64,000 nucleotides of DNA from Dysidea avara (Eukaryota; Porifera; Demospongiae; Dictyoceratida; Dysideidae). A program made the translations under genes and the position numbers. The stretch is taken from positions 27,285,073 to 27,349,072 of the forward strand of contig NC_089273.1 in NCBI RefSeq assembly GCF_963678975.1, in the 5' to 3' direction. Of this stretch, positions 51,870-62,505 are shown piece after piece. Within the stretch, counting starts at the first letter, position 1. The number at the start of each line of letters is the position of its first letter. The notes beneath the pieces were generated by a model. That model worked only from the letters and a program-made list of their open reading frames with translations. It ran no database searches and was not told where the DNA came from.

Positions 51870-54748
51870 GATGATTTCTTTGTAGCTGACCTCTCTGCAA
51901 GGTGATCCTTCTAGCTGATCTCTCTACTGGATGACTTGCTTGTAGCTGAACTCTCTACAGGGTGATTTGTTTGTAGCTGAACTCTCTACAAGGTAACTTC
52001 TTCTAGCTGATCTTTCTACAGGGTGATTTGTTTGTCTCTACAGGGCAATTTGTTTGTAGCTGAACTCTCTATATGGTAGTTTCTTTGTAGCTGAACTCTC
52101 TACAATGTAACTTTTTCTAGCTGAACTCTCTACAGGGTGACTTGTTTGTAGTTGAACTCTCTACAAGGTAACTTCTTCTAGATGATCTTTCTACAGGGTG
52201 ATTTGTTTGTAGCTGAATTCTCTACAGGGCAATTTGTTTGCAGCTGAACTCTCTACATAGTAGTTTCTTTGTAGCTGAACTCTCTACAATGTAACTTCTT
52301 CTAGCTGAACTCTCTACAGGGTGATTTGTTTGTAGCTGAATTCTCTACAGGGCAATTTGTTTGCAGCTGAACTCTCTACATGGTAGTTTCTTTGTAGCTG
52401 AACTCTCTACAATGTAACTTTTTCTAGCTGAACTCTCTACAGGGTGACTTGTTTGTAGTTGAACCCTCTACAGGGTGATTTGTTTGTAGCTGAACTCTCT
52501 ACAAGGTAACTTCTTCTAGCTGATCTTTCTACAGGGTGATTTGTTTGTAGCTGAATTCTCTACAGGGCAATTTGTTTGCAACTGAACTCTCTACATGGTA
52601 GTTTCTTTGTAGCTGAACTCTCTACAGGGTGATTTGTTTGTAGCTGAACTCTCTACAAGGTAACTTCTTCTAGATGATCTTTCTACAGGGTGATTTGTTT
52701 GTAGCTGAATTCTCTACAGGGCAATTTGTTTGCAGCTGAACTCTCTACATGGTAGTTTCTTTGTAGCTGAACTCTCTACAATGTAACTTCTTCTAGCTGA
52801 ACTCTCTACAGGGTGACTTGTTTGTAGCTGAACCCTCTACAGGGTGATTTGTTTGTAGCTGAACTCTCTACAAGGTAACTTCTTCTAGCTGATCTTTCTA
52901 CAGGGTGATTTGTTTGTAGCTGAATTCTCTACAGGGCAATTTGTTTGCAGCTGAACTCTCTACATGGTAGTTTCTTTGTAGCTGAACTCTCTACAATGTA
53001 ACTTCTTCTAGCTGAACTCTCTACAGGGTAACTTGTTTCTAGCTGAACTCTCTACAGGGTGATTTGTTTGCAGCTGAACTCTCTACAAGGTAACTTCTTC
53101 TAGATGATCTTTCTACAGGGTGATTTGTTTGTAGCTGAATTCTCTACAGGGAAATTTGTTTGCAGCTGAACTCTCTACATGGTAGTTTCTTTGTAGCTGA
53201 ACTCTCTACAATGTAACTTCTTCTAGCTGAACTCTCTACAGGGTGATTTGTTTGTAGCTGAATTCTCTACAGGGCAATTTGTTTGCAGCTGAACTCTCTA
53301 CATGGTAGTTTCTTTGTAGCTGAACTCTCTACAATGTAACTTTTTCTAGCTGAACTCTCTACAGGGTGACTTGTTTGTAGTTGAACCCTCTACAGGGTGA
53401 TTTGTTTGTAGCTGAACTCTCTACAAGGTAACTTCTTCTAGCTGATCTTTCTACAGGGTGATTTGTTTGTAGCTGAATTCTCTACAGGGCAATTTGTTTG
53501 CAACTGAACTCTCTACATGGTAGTTTCTTTGTAGCTGAACTCTCTACAGGGTGATTTGTTTGTAGCTGAACTCTCTACAAGGTAACTTCTTCTAGATGAT
53601 CTTTCTACAGGGTGATTTGTTTGTAGCTGAATTCTCTACAGGGCAATTTGTTTGCAGCTGAACTCTCTACATGGTAGTTTCTTTGTAGCTGAACTCTCTA
53701 CAATGTAACTTCTTCTAGCTGAACTCTCTACAGGGTGACTTGTTTGTAGCTGAACCCTCTACAGGGTGATTTGTTTGTAGCTGAACTCTCTACAAGGTAA
53801 CTTCTTCTAGCTGATCTTTCTACAGGGTGATTTGTTTGTAGCTGAATTCTCTACAGGGCAATTTGTTTGCAGCTGAACTCTCTACATGGTAGTTTCTTTG
53901 TAGCTGAACTCTCTACAATGTAACTTCTTCTAGCTGAACTCTCTACAGGGTAACTTGTTTCTAGCTGAACTCTCTACAGGGTGATTTGTTTGCAGCTGAA
54001 CTCTCTACAAGGTAACTTCTTCTAGATGATCTTTCTACAGGGTGATTTGTTTGTAGCTGAATTCTCTACAGGGAAATTTGTTTGCAGCTGAACTCTCTAC
54101 ATGGTAGTTTCTTTGTAGCTGAACTCTCTACAATGTAACTTCTTCTAGCTGAACTCTCTACAGGGTAACTTGTTTCTAGTTGAACTCTCTACAGGGTGAT
54201 TTGTTTGTAGCTGAAGTCTCTGCAAGGTAACTTCTTCTAGATGATCTTTCTACAGGGTGATTTGTTTGTAGCTGAATTCTCTACAGGGCAATTTGTTTGC
54301 AGCTGAACTCTCTACATGGTAGTTTCTTTGTAGCTGAACTCTCTACAATGTAACTTCTTCTAGCTGAACTCTCTACAGGGTAACTTGTTTCTAGCTGAAC
54401 TCTCTACAGGGTGATTTGTTTGTAGCTGAAGTCTCTACAAGGTAACTTCTTCTAGATGATCTTTCTACAGGGTGATTTGTTTGTAACTGAATTCTCTACA
54501 GGGCAATTTGTTTGTAGCTGAACTCTTTGCATGATTGTTTCTTTGTAACTGAACTCTCTACAAGGTGACTTCTTCTAGCTGATCTCTCTACAGGGCAATT
54601 TGTTTGTAGCTGAATTCTCTACAGGGTGATTTATTTGAGCTGAACTCTCTACATGATGGCTTCTTTGTAGCTGAACTCTCTATTAGGTACCTTCTTCTAG
54701 CTGATCTGACTACAGGGTGACTTGTTTGTAGCTGAATTCCCTACAGAA
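51870..54748. repeat. Minisatellite, about 31-bp units with a 922-bp higher-order repeat
   Basis: Roughly 90 units of the type GTAGCTGAACTCTCTACAGG-GTGATTTGTTT, with variants (CAATTTG, TAACTTCTTC, GTAGTTTC) in fixed order. Marker variants recur exactly 922 bp apart (for example AACTTTTTCTAG at 52417 and 53339, GCAACTGAAC at 52578 and 53500), showing a large recent block duplication. No reading frame runs through it. Confidence 0.95.
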
Positions 54749-55622
54749 TAACTTGCAATGTAATATAACTGTGTAAATTATACATGCAGCTGAATGCTTT
54801 ATTAGGGTGACTGTTCTATTAGAGTATCTCGATCTCGCATTTGCTGCACGTAGTTGCCTTTCGAATCATAACTCAGTGATTTGTAATCCGATTCTTCTGT
54901 ACTACTGCAAGAACTTTCTGTGATGATTATTCCAGCTACATACTGATTTTCAGTTCATTTCTCTAAGCAGTTTGCCTGGTAGACACGAAAACTAATAGTT
55001 TTTTATTCATAAAAATCGATCGCGTAATTTTGACACAGGTTGGGTTTTGTGTCATATCTCCATGGTCTTTATCCCGATTCCTTTCAAACCACAAAAAGGC
55101 ACTCCTACGATGGTTGCTCCATCTACATATCAATTTTCATCTGATTCCTCCAAGGAGTTTACCCTGTAGGCGTGACAGACCTTCGACCTTATTTTACGCA
55201 AATAATCGGTCATAACTCCGTGAATGTTCATCGGATTCCTACCAAAGTTGGTACGGAGATCCGCCTTAATGAGCCCTTTAAGTGTGCCAAATTACAGCCC
55301 AATCCGAGCACGCATTCGTGTTGTATGGCGAATTTTGCAAAGTGTGTGAAATGAAGAAGATGAAGAAGAAGAAAAAGAAAGAAGAAATTAAAACGAAATT
55401 TTGTTCGCTCGTATCTCGGAAATGGCTGGAGCGATTTTCTTTAAATTTGGTATGTAGACTTCCCTAACTGGGCGGCAAGTCTCTAGCAAATTTGGTTCCA
55501 ATCGGATAAGGGATCACAGAGCTACATAGGTGTGAAAATTGCGTTTTCTTTCTTCCTGTTAATATACTCACGGTGTGGCGCGCCGGCTTCTTGAGCCGCA
55601 CGACACACTATCGTGTGTTTTG
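54749..55622. mobile_element. Right part of the copy 2-specific composite element
   Basis: A non-repetitive tail after the minisatellite. It includes GACTGTTCTATTAGAGTA (about 54807), several CATAACTC-GTGA-T-CGGATTCCT motifs, AAATTTGGTTCCAATCGGAT and a terminal GCGCCGGCTTCTTGAGCCGC with small hairpins. Together with the palindrome and minisatellite it forms one insertion. The terminal hairpins recall Helitrons, but no CTRR end is seen. Unclassified. Confidence 0.55.
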
Positions 55623-57058
55623 ATGTCAATGAATGATTGCATGTACAGTACATATCCACATTTTATCAATGTATGTTTTCTTTTCACAGTACTGAAGAGA
55701 GGTGAAGGTGTCAGTGGTTATTATCGCATGCTGAACAAGTGTGGTCAATTCATCTGGTGCCAGACAAGAGCTCACATGATGTTTGATAGTCGCAGTGGCA
55801 AACCCAGCTACATCGTCTGCATGAATTTCATTATCAGGTGTGTATATAACACACATACGTGTAGCATAGAACTTCTGTAGAACACACTGTTGCTAGAAGT
55901 ACCGTTGTCATACAGTTAGTGGTACTGTGTAGTAACAATCATGGAACGTCTGCCAAAAATTTTGCAGTGACTTGATAGTAATGTGGTGATCAAACCCAAA
56001 ATTATGCCGACAGTGCTACATGAAGTCAGGAGCTTATAAGTGCCTGACTTATCAGTGTCTTCGGTGTTTATGAGCTTCTAATAAAATATTATTAATATTC
56101 TGATAAGTTTCTGCAGATTTTAAAATACGTAGTGTGTCAATTCTCATTAGCAGGCCTTCGGTTAGAAAAAGTCTCAAGAGGGGGTAAAATAAGGTTTTAT
56201 GAGAGTAGGGGTCACCAGTGTATTTCACATGTGAAGCCCCTGATGGCTTAGTGTGTTCTCAACTTAGTGTGTTCTCAAGAGAGGCCTGCAGCCATACTAG
56301 TGGACATTTAATCCCTAGTTCAGTAATAGAAGAGATTACTTTCACTTCAAGCCTTGATCTAACTTGCTTATACTTGTTATAAGTCACCTTTGGTGGGACT
56401 TCTTGATGTAAAATTGAACTAGTGCAAATACAAAGCAACCGTATTACTAATATGGCTAACATTTCAACCATAAGTACTTAGTTATGTACATTACAACATA
56501 CGCACTTGAAGTACTGTGTTTCATATATGTATGCTCTATGTCTCTCTATAGCAAAGAGAAAGGAGAGGAGTCTCTTGCTCAACGTACCATTGAAGCAGGT
56601 GCTAGTGCTATCAATGATAGTTCACTTAAACCAGTAGCTGATCATAGTTATGATCCATTCCCTGTTACCTCCAATGAGTGGTCGGGTAGAGACCCATTTG
56701 CTGAAGGCATGGATACCTCAGCAAGGTCATCCCCAGATCAACTGGAACCAGATTCTACCACGAAGTCACCCAGCCCACCTGTAGCTTCCAAATCACTTGA
56801 AGTAAACAAGTCACCATCAGTGATGTCTACAATCTCATCACAAGACAACATGATACAACAGTCTTCACTTGTCAGTGGTCCAGTATCAGTTACCAAGTCC
56901 ACCACCTCTGTTACTGATGATAGGAATATCTCACCAGAGGGTAATCAGTCTGTTAGGTCAATGGAATCTGGTTATGAAAGTAGTATACCCACCCCACAAT
57001 CAGCTCAGTTGAGAAACATGACAGGTGGCTATAATATCAATAGTCCTGTATTCCAGCC

Positions 57059-57086
57059 AGAAACAGTCACCCAGAAACAGTCACCC
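57059..57086 (+). repeat. 14-bp tandem duplication causing frameshift in copy 2
   Basis: AGAAACAGTCACCC occurs twice in direct succession (57059-57072, 57073-57086) and once in copy 1. The shift leads to 30 novel residues before a stop at 57174. Confidence 0.95.
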
Positions 57087-57660
57087 AGCAGTCCATTAAA
57101 CTGTCCACTACACAAGCAAATAACAATTCATACTACAAACAAACACCACAAATCAATTTCATGCAACAAATGCTGAATCCTTTCCAACCATCAAACCAAT
57201 TCCAAAACACATCTATGCAGAAGGGTACCATGAATCCTCATTTTGTTAAACAAGAAGCATTCTCTATGCATCAGTGTGCTGGTAACTATCGTCCACCTGT
57301 AGCAGAACAGCCAACTACTAACACAGGGATGGGGGTTGACATGTTAATGTCCTCCTTCACGGAGCAAATCCCACCACTACAAGAGCTCAAAACAGAAGAC
57401 CTGGAGATTCTAGAAATTCCAAGTTCAACAGCTAACCCACCTCAGTTGCAAACATCAATGCAATGGGTCCCTAACATGCAGTATAATTCCAGTGCTCAAC
57501 CTTTCAGTGGTCCCAACAGAATGATGACTTCAAATGTGCAAGGAAACTTCATGGCTATGCCACAGCAGTTTAGAACTGGTATACAACCTCAAATGTATCA
57601 TACCACAAATTGATGTATTGAATTGTTTCATGAACCACTCACACAGATAGTCGTGGTTAA

Positions 57661-57666
57661 AATAAA
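57661..57666 (+). terminator. AATAAA polyadenylation signal candidate, copy 2
   Basis: AATAAA 48 bp after the ancestral stop codon of copy 2. Copy 1 has AAAGTACAC at the same place, so copy 2 has the stronger match. Confidence 0.4.
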
Positions 57667-58015
57667 CACCCTACATTGGCACTTAATAGATAGAATGCTA
57701 CAATATGTAAAACTACATTTTTTAAAATTTTTTGTACTTGCATTAAACATATTTTCCTGCATTTTATTTTTGTATTATTTTTGAGTTTAAAAGCTCTATA
57801 AGTGTGTAATATGTACAAATCCTTATTATACTGTATAAATTGATATTAAAAGGTGACGTCTTCCTTGCCATTTTTTAAGTACAGCAGTACTTAAAAATAT
57901 TATTCCATGACTTGATGGTAGATAGTAAGCAGATTTCATAAGTGTGAGCTAGTGTATAATAAGTGTGAGGTAATAGAAGGATAGAATAGTACAAGGTTGC
58001 ATGTTGCTGATGGTA

Positions 58016-59882
58016 ATATGTGAGCAACTTAAATTAAGGTACAATTATTAACACTGCTTGAAGGTTCTTAGATTACTAATTTGTTAAGCTGCTTTACTGT
58101 AGTTGTACCCAGTTATACTGATAGTAAAATTTCAGTAACTTTAAGTATATGGAACATAATTGTTTTACTAAGTTTTAAACTCTCAGTAAACATCAGTGAA
58201 TGCAGGTTTACTGAAAAACTACTAAAATAACAAACAATTAACTGTTCCATATACATGGAGATATACCACTCTAGTAAACTAAAAAACTTAAAACAGTGTA
58301 AAGTCCAGCAATTTTACACCTGGTAAAACAGAAGCAGTCTTATTTTTTTGTAGTACAGACCAAAATTAATAATTATATCATGCTTGCGCTCCAAGGTTCC
58401 TTTGCGTACTCTGCAGCTGGCCTGGATAAGGTGCACTGTCTCTCTCAACGCTGCGTATACTACAGCATTTGTGGTAGGCTAAGCCATTCGTTTTGGTCAG
58501 CTGATATTGATGGGCACAGTCCAGCCTGCATGTTTTACTTTTCCTAGCAGTTGTCCAGCACATGCTGCACCAGTAATGAAATGCATATCAGCACATAAGG
58601 TTTGGTACATTGTAACTCGAAGTCCAACATCATATATCTTTAATGTCCAGCCTTAAATGGTACACGTAGTTAGTTTCACTCTCACATTATCCCATGCATC
58701 CAGATGTAACACAACACGTGGTTAGCTATATAATGTCAGCTCTGTGTGATACAGTTATTAGTGCAAACATATAGTGTTTGGAATCAGGCTAGGTATGCTG
58801 TGTTACACATATAGCTAAGTATGCTCCAATACATGAGTTACAAAGGTACAGCTCCATTTAATGAACAGCAAGATCCAGAAAAGTTGTATCCATTTTCATC
58901 TTGCCTGGATATAACCACATGTCTTCCTAAACACCGTTCATGGTACCCCCATGAGCAACTATTGCACCTGACCTATGGAATCCATATGTTAATTTGTATG
59001 CATAACTAGACCTCACCATGTCAGTTGTATCATCATCCAAACTAATCATACTACAAGATTGACAATAGTCATCCAATGATTCTAAATAAACAAACATTAT
59101 AATTCATGTGACACATCATAACTCATCAGTATAATACAACAGACCATGAAAAGAAATTTGCTGGTTCACCAAGAAATCCATCTATTCATCAAGAAGGTTA
59201 TTTAAGCTAATATAGATACAATTTACCACAACATGAACAAACACATACATGTTTACTTAATGGTACAAATCACATAATGTGATGATGTATATCAAACTGA
59301 TTGCTGAAGCAATTAATAGGTGCATAATTATAATAATTTTTGAGGGAAGCCATTACATGGTACTAGCTACCACAAATCAACACCTTCCACAGTCAGCAAA
59401 TTAAAGATACATAAAGGAGGACTCAAGTAGGTCCATGGTGTTCTCATTATATGTACTGCAGTTTGCCAAATTAAGGTACCAAGCAACGTTGAACAGCAAA
59501 GAAATCAAGCCTGTAGCAGGGGGTCTGTTCCAGGTAGTTGTAAAGCTGAGTACCGTGTGCAAAGTATACACATGATCTTACTAGGGGGTCTGGAGGCATG
59601 CCCCTACAGATTCCTTCTGAGATCACTTACTGACTGCTCTATTAGAACAAATGACTGTTCTATTAGAGTGTCGTAATCTTTTTGCAAACTAATATATCAG
59701 AAAATTGATAGGTTGATGGGGACCACAAAGGTTTGATCTCTTGCAAAAATATCAGCTAAAATCCAGCCTGACTTGTCCTTCACAACTTGGCATTATGACA
59801 AACTTGGGAACCGGACTACTTGTTCAGTACAGAATATTGGTATCACCCATCTCCACAAAATATGACTAGTGGCTATAAATTT
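58016..59882. other. Spacer downstream of copy 2
   Basis: AT-rich. A GC-richer stretch at 58380-58563 has a 61-codon minus-strand frame with no recognised domain. At 59500-59690 there is a degraded MITE-like piece with GGGGGTCTGGAGGCATGCCCC and two copies of the GACTGYTCTATTAGA motif. Confidence 0.4.
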
Positions 59883-60364
59883 TTATGATGCTTGAGAATA
59901 TGATAGCATACATAATTCACTATACTTCCATATCTCTGCAAGTATTTTCTTGTAGTCTACACGTCCATTTTCAGTTGAATGCACACGCTCTACTATGTCA
60001 TACAATTTCTCAACTGTTGCAACTAAATGATGGTCATTCTCATTCATCTGTAATTACAAAATTTTGTGGAGGGCAAGCACAAAGTTTCTTACCCTTTGTT
60101 TGTTCCAGCTTCAGCTCTCGGTAGTTTAACAAAACAAACTTCTTTGTTGTAGTAATGAAAGGTAGGGCTAATTAGAGCATCACTTCTTTCCACTAGTCCA
60201 TTCAAAACGGTCTGATATCAAACATGATCTTCTGCACCTTCTCCTCCGTTACTGTTTTGTTTTGCTTTTTGGAGGTGTGATTGGGACCAAGATATTTTCC
60301 TCTACAGTACCTTTCGAATAGCCGGCTCTCTGTGACCCTCTTTTGACGTACCTAACAAACTCAT
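59883..60364 (-). CDS. Possible small two-exon protein (72 residues), weakly SSXT/SS18L2-like
   Basis: Exon 60311-60364 (MSLLGTSKEGHREPAIRK, donor GTACTG) joins in phase 0 to exon 59883-60047 (MNENDHHLVATVEKLYDIVE...YKKILAEIWKYSELCMLS, stop at 59883). The junction AIRKMNENDHHL resembles the SSXT-domain start of SS18-family proteins (AI-KML-ENN-L), and the size is close to SS18L2 (77 residues). However, the NLxYLATIAD end is not conserved and there is an extra loop of about 8 residues, so the assignment is weak. The intron holds another 40-codon open stretch that ends at a stop. A 5'-truncated LINE begins 82 bp upstream of the start codon. Confidence 0.35.
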
Positions 60365-60445
60365 AGTGAAATTCACACCTCGCATACACTGCCACGAGGA
60401 AATCTCGTGATCCAACACTTGGATCGGCAACCGATACAACAGGCT

Positions 60446-60874
60446 ACCTTGCAGGATATTGCTTTGAGGACAACCACCAGAAGTGGCATTTCTCGTGGCC
60501 TAGCATACCGCCATCTGCTAGAGCAACTCTCTGTTTGTCTGTGGCGCCACAATTCCCGGACATTTTTACATCTATTTAGCCTGTTGCCTAGCAGTCCTTT
60601 GTGGGAGTTGAACTCTGTTTCATGCTCCCACCCCCTGCAGTTTGGCCAGTAGACTGCAGGGCTTTCTTGTTAAGGCCCCTGTCCGGGGGTTTTGCTGTGT
60701 GTATGCTGGCGGTCCATGCGGTGTTTTTGTAGGCCTGTGTAGGCTCTGTAGGTTTAGCTGCTTTTTCTTTTTTCTGCTTTTTGTCATTTATAAATTAAAT
60801 TAGGTTTAACTTCTAGCTAGAGATCGGGGAGGATGGGAGTGCCATTAGGGCCGGAATAAAACAAATTAAAAAAA
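60446..60874 (+). mobile_element. 5'-truncated LINE with 12-bp target duplication
   Basis: Flanked by ATACAACAGGCT on both sides (60434-60445, 60875-60886) and ending in an A-rich tail (ACAAATTAAAAAAAA). It is GC-richer than its surroundings. The leading open frame to 60652 would be the last part of ORF2, followed by a 3' UTR. This is target-primed reverse transcription structure. Confidence 0.8.
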
Positions 60875-60959
60875 ATACAACAGGCTGTACGTGTCGCATC
60901 TCGCCTTGCCATATACAGAAAATTGCATTGTCTTTGCAACAACCGGCTATGCGCGGTAT

Positions 60960-60972
60960 GAGCATGCGCGTG
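60960..60972. promoter_or_regulatory. NRF1-like site (AGCATGCGCGTG)
   Basis: GAGCATGCGCGTG resembles the NRF1 consensus (GCGCATGCGC), common in metazoan housekeeping promoters. It lies upstream of the minus-strand gene ending at 60364, separated from it by the LINE insertion. Confidence 0.3.
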
Positions 60973-61007
60973 TTTTGAATAATAAAACGCGCAATTACCG
61001 GGTATAA

Positions 61008-61378
61008 GGCCACTCCAATTGGTAATTATGTTTCTGGTCCTTTGAAAATCAGTTTTAGGTGCGGGCTGGCGGAATTCAGCAAAAAAGCAACAATGAAGTG
61101 ACTGCTCAATTAGAGTATATTTGTGTGATTTACTGAATGTTCTATTAGAGTAAATCGATCTGTGCTATACACTCCGCCCATTTCTTGCAGGTTTTCACTG
61201 ATAAAATACTTAGTTAGATTTAGCATACTTGTTGCAGCCCAATATTTGTTTCTGAAATCCAGGTTTTTCAAAAACTGATGCGGGCATTTTCCCCATGTAG
61301 ACTATTTCTGAAATTTCACATTCTCCAAAAAAGGATGCGGGCGGTGGACCAGAAACATAATTACCAATTGGAGTGGCC
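61008..61378. mobile_element. PIF/Harbinger-like MITE, TAA target duplication
   Basis: Inverted ends GGCCACTCCAATTGGTAATT and the reverse of AATTACCAATTGGAGTGGCC (continuing through ATGTTTCTGGTCC), flanked by TAA (61005-61007, 61379-61381). It contains two GACTG/GAATG-TCTATTAGAGTA-like motifs. Confidence 0.88.
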
Positions 61379-61381
61379 TAA

Positions 61382-62505
61382 CAGTACGCAGGTATCGAAT
61401 CCGTTCAATTCCGCGTCAGTCAAATCATTGCATAACCGGAATTATACACACTTTTACGGCAAGTATACCAGGAATGGTTGGATCATCACTAGTTAGCAAA
61501 TACCAAAACCCTGTACTGCGGTTTTCCAAGTTCTTGCAATGCAAAGCGTCATGCGCTATACAAGCATGTGGTGCGCAGTTGTTCAACAACGGATTTTCAG
61601 TTACGACTACCGACTCACAGGACTTTATGCATGCCTACGCTAGGGTCCGCAAACGTGAAATTTCGACCTCAGAAAATCAACTACCAAACCACCTACAAAT
61701 GCTAGGCTTGTTACCACTTAGAAAAAGCCAGATTGGCGTTATTTTTCATTAACATCTTGTGCAAATCGGCGAATATGCTTACAAATTACGTGATTTTTTG
61801 CTATATCTTTACGAAAATGTATCTTCAAACAGCAAAACGCAGTCTCAACCTTTCTTATTAACTGTACTCTAAACTAAAACCATAAGTGGCTTCATTGTCT
61901 GGATCAATTTCCAGCGGCAGCATCGCGAAAATGATATTTCGGACTCGATAAAAGTTTTGATGCCACTGGAGCACACAGTAGCGATACCAAAGTAACTCTC
62001 CAGGGCCAAACTGGTCTGGCATGGGTCCAACTACTATCACACCAAATATCATCGAATTCCAAAATTATTTTCCATCTGGCTGAGCTCGACGGCTGTCAAA
62101 AATTCGTCAAAATGCCGATTTTATTCACTGACTGGAACTTTTACAAGCCAGATGTACTAGTTTACTTCTAAAAAGCTTGCTAGACCAATAGCCAGTAGCT
62201 TTCATTCATAGGGTTGGTCTGGCAGCTCTTATAGCGACCTCAAATTCCGCCAAATGCCGATATCCACGAATTTTTCCAATATAGACCAATTTACAACCCG
62301 TTAAAGAAATATTGTACAGCAAACGTGATGCTTTGCTTCTCTAAAGTCATGCTGCATCCTTGTTTAGATATATTCGTCCATAGAGTAACAATGGCGGCTC
62401 TCTTATCCAGGCCAAAATCCATAGAAATTCCCATCTCACCATTTGTCATCAGTTTTAGGAAGTTTTACAAGTCAAACATGCTGGTTTGCCTCTCTACATC
62501 TTTAC
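61382..62505. other. Region with unassigned open frames
   Basis: A 92-codon plus frame (61474-61752) and a 64-codon minus frame (61858-62052) are open but show no recognised domain or matched splice partners. Repeated phrases (AAAATGCCGATTTTATTCACTG, CAAATGCCGATATCCACG) suggest decayed repeats. Confidence 0.35.

Larger units (their letters stand above)
47981..57613 (+). pseudogene. bHLH-PAS copy 2: PAS-only, frameshifted tail (possibly functional truncated gene)
   Basis: Exons matching copy 1 exons 3-9: 47981-48147, 50081-50189, 50243-50328, 50573-50736, 50818-50924, 55690-55837 and 56552-57613. All splice sites and exon lengths are kept in the first six. No bHLH exon is upstream. An ATG inside the first exon (47989-47991, [11 protein letters not shown]) could start a 465-residue protein with intact PAS-A and PAS-B. 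In the last exon a tandem 14-bp duplication (57059-57086) shifts the frame and stops at 57174-57176. The original frame stays open downstream to 57613, so the lesion looks recent or polymorphic. Over PAS exons I count about nine silent differences and one replacement (Val to Ile), while the tail has about two dozen replacements. This argues against simple decay. By family logic a PAS protein without bHLH could dimerise without binding DNA. Confidence 0.75.
46733..58015 (+). repeat. Segmental duplication, copy 2
   Basis: Direct copy of 17774-27520. The left break lies about 140 bp downstream of the bHLH exon donor equivalent, so exons 1-2 are absent. Private insertions: a hairpin at 49660-49692 and the 4.2-kb block 51434-55622. 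It lacks four insertions present in copy 1. Confidence 0.95.

Noticed and set aside
60123..60220. A 40-codon minus-strand exon (TVLNGLVERSDALISP...) between the two exons of the small gene
   Set aside because: Joining it to the next exon gives an immediate stop (GGA TGA), so it was left as intron; it could still be an alternative end.
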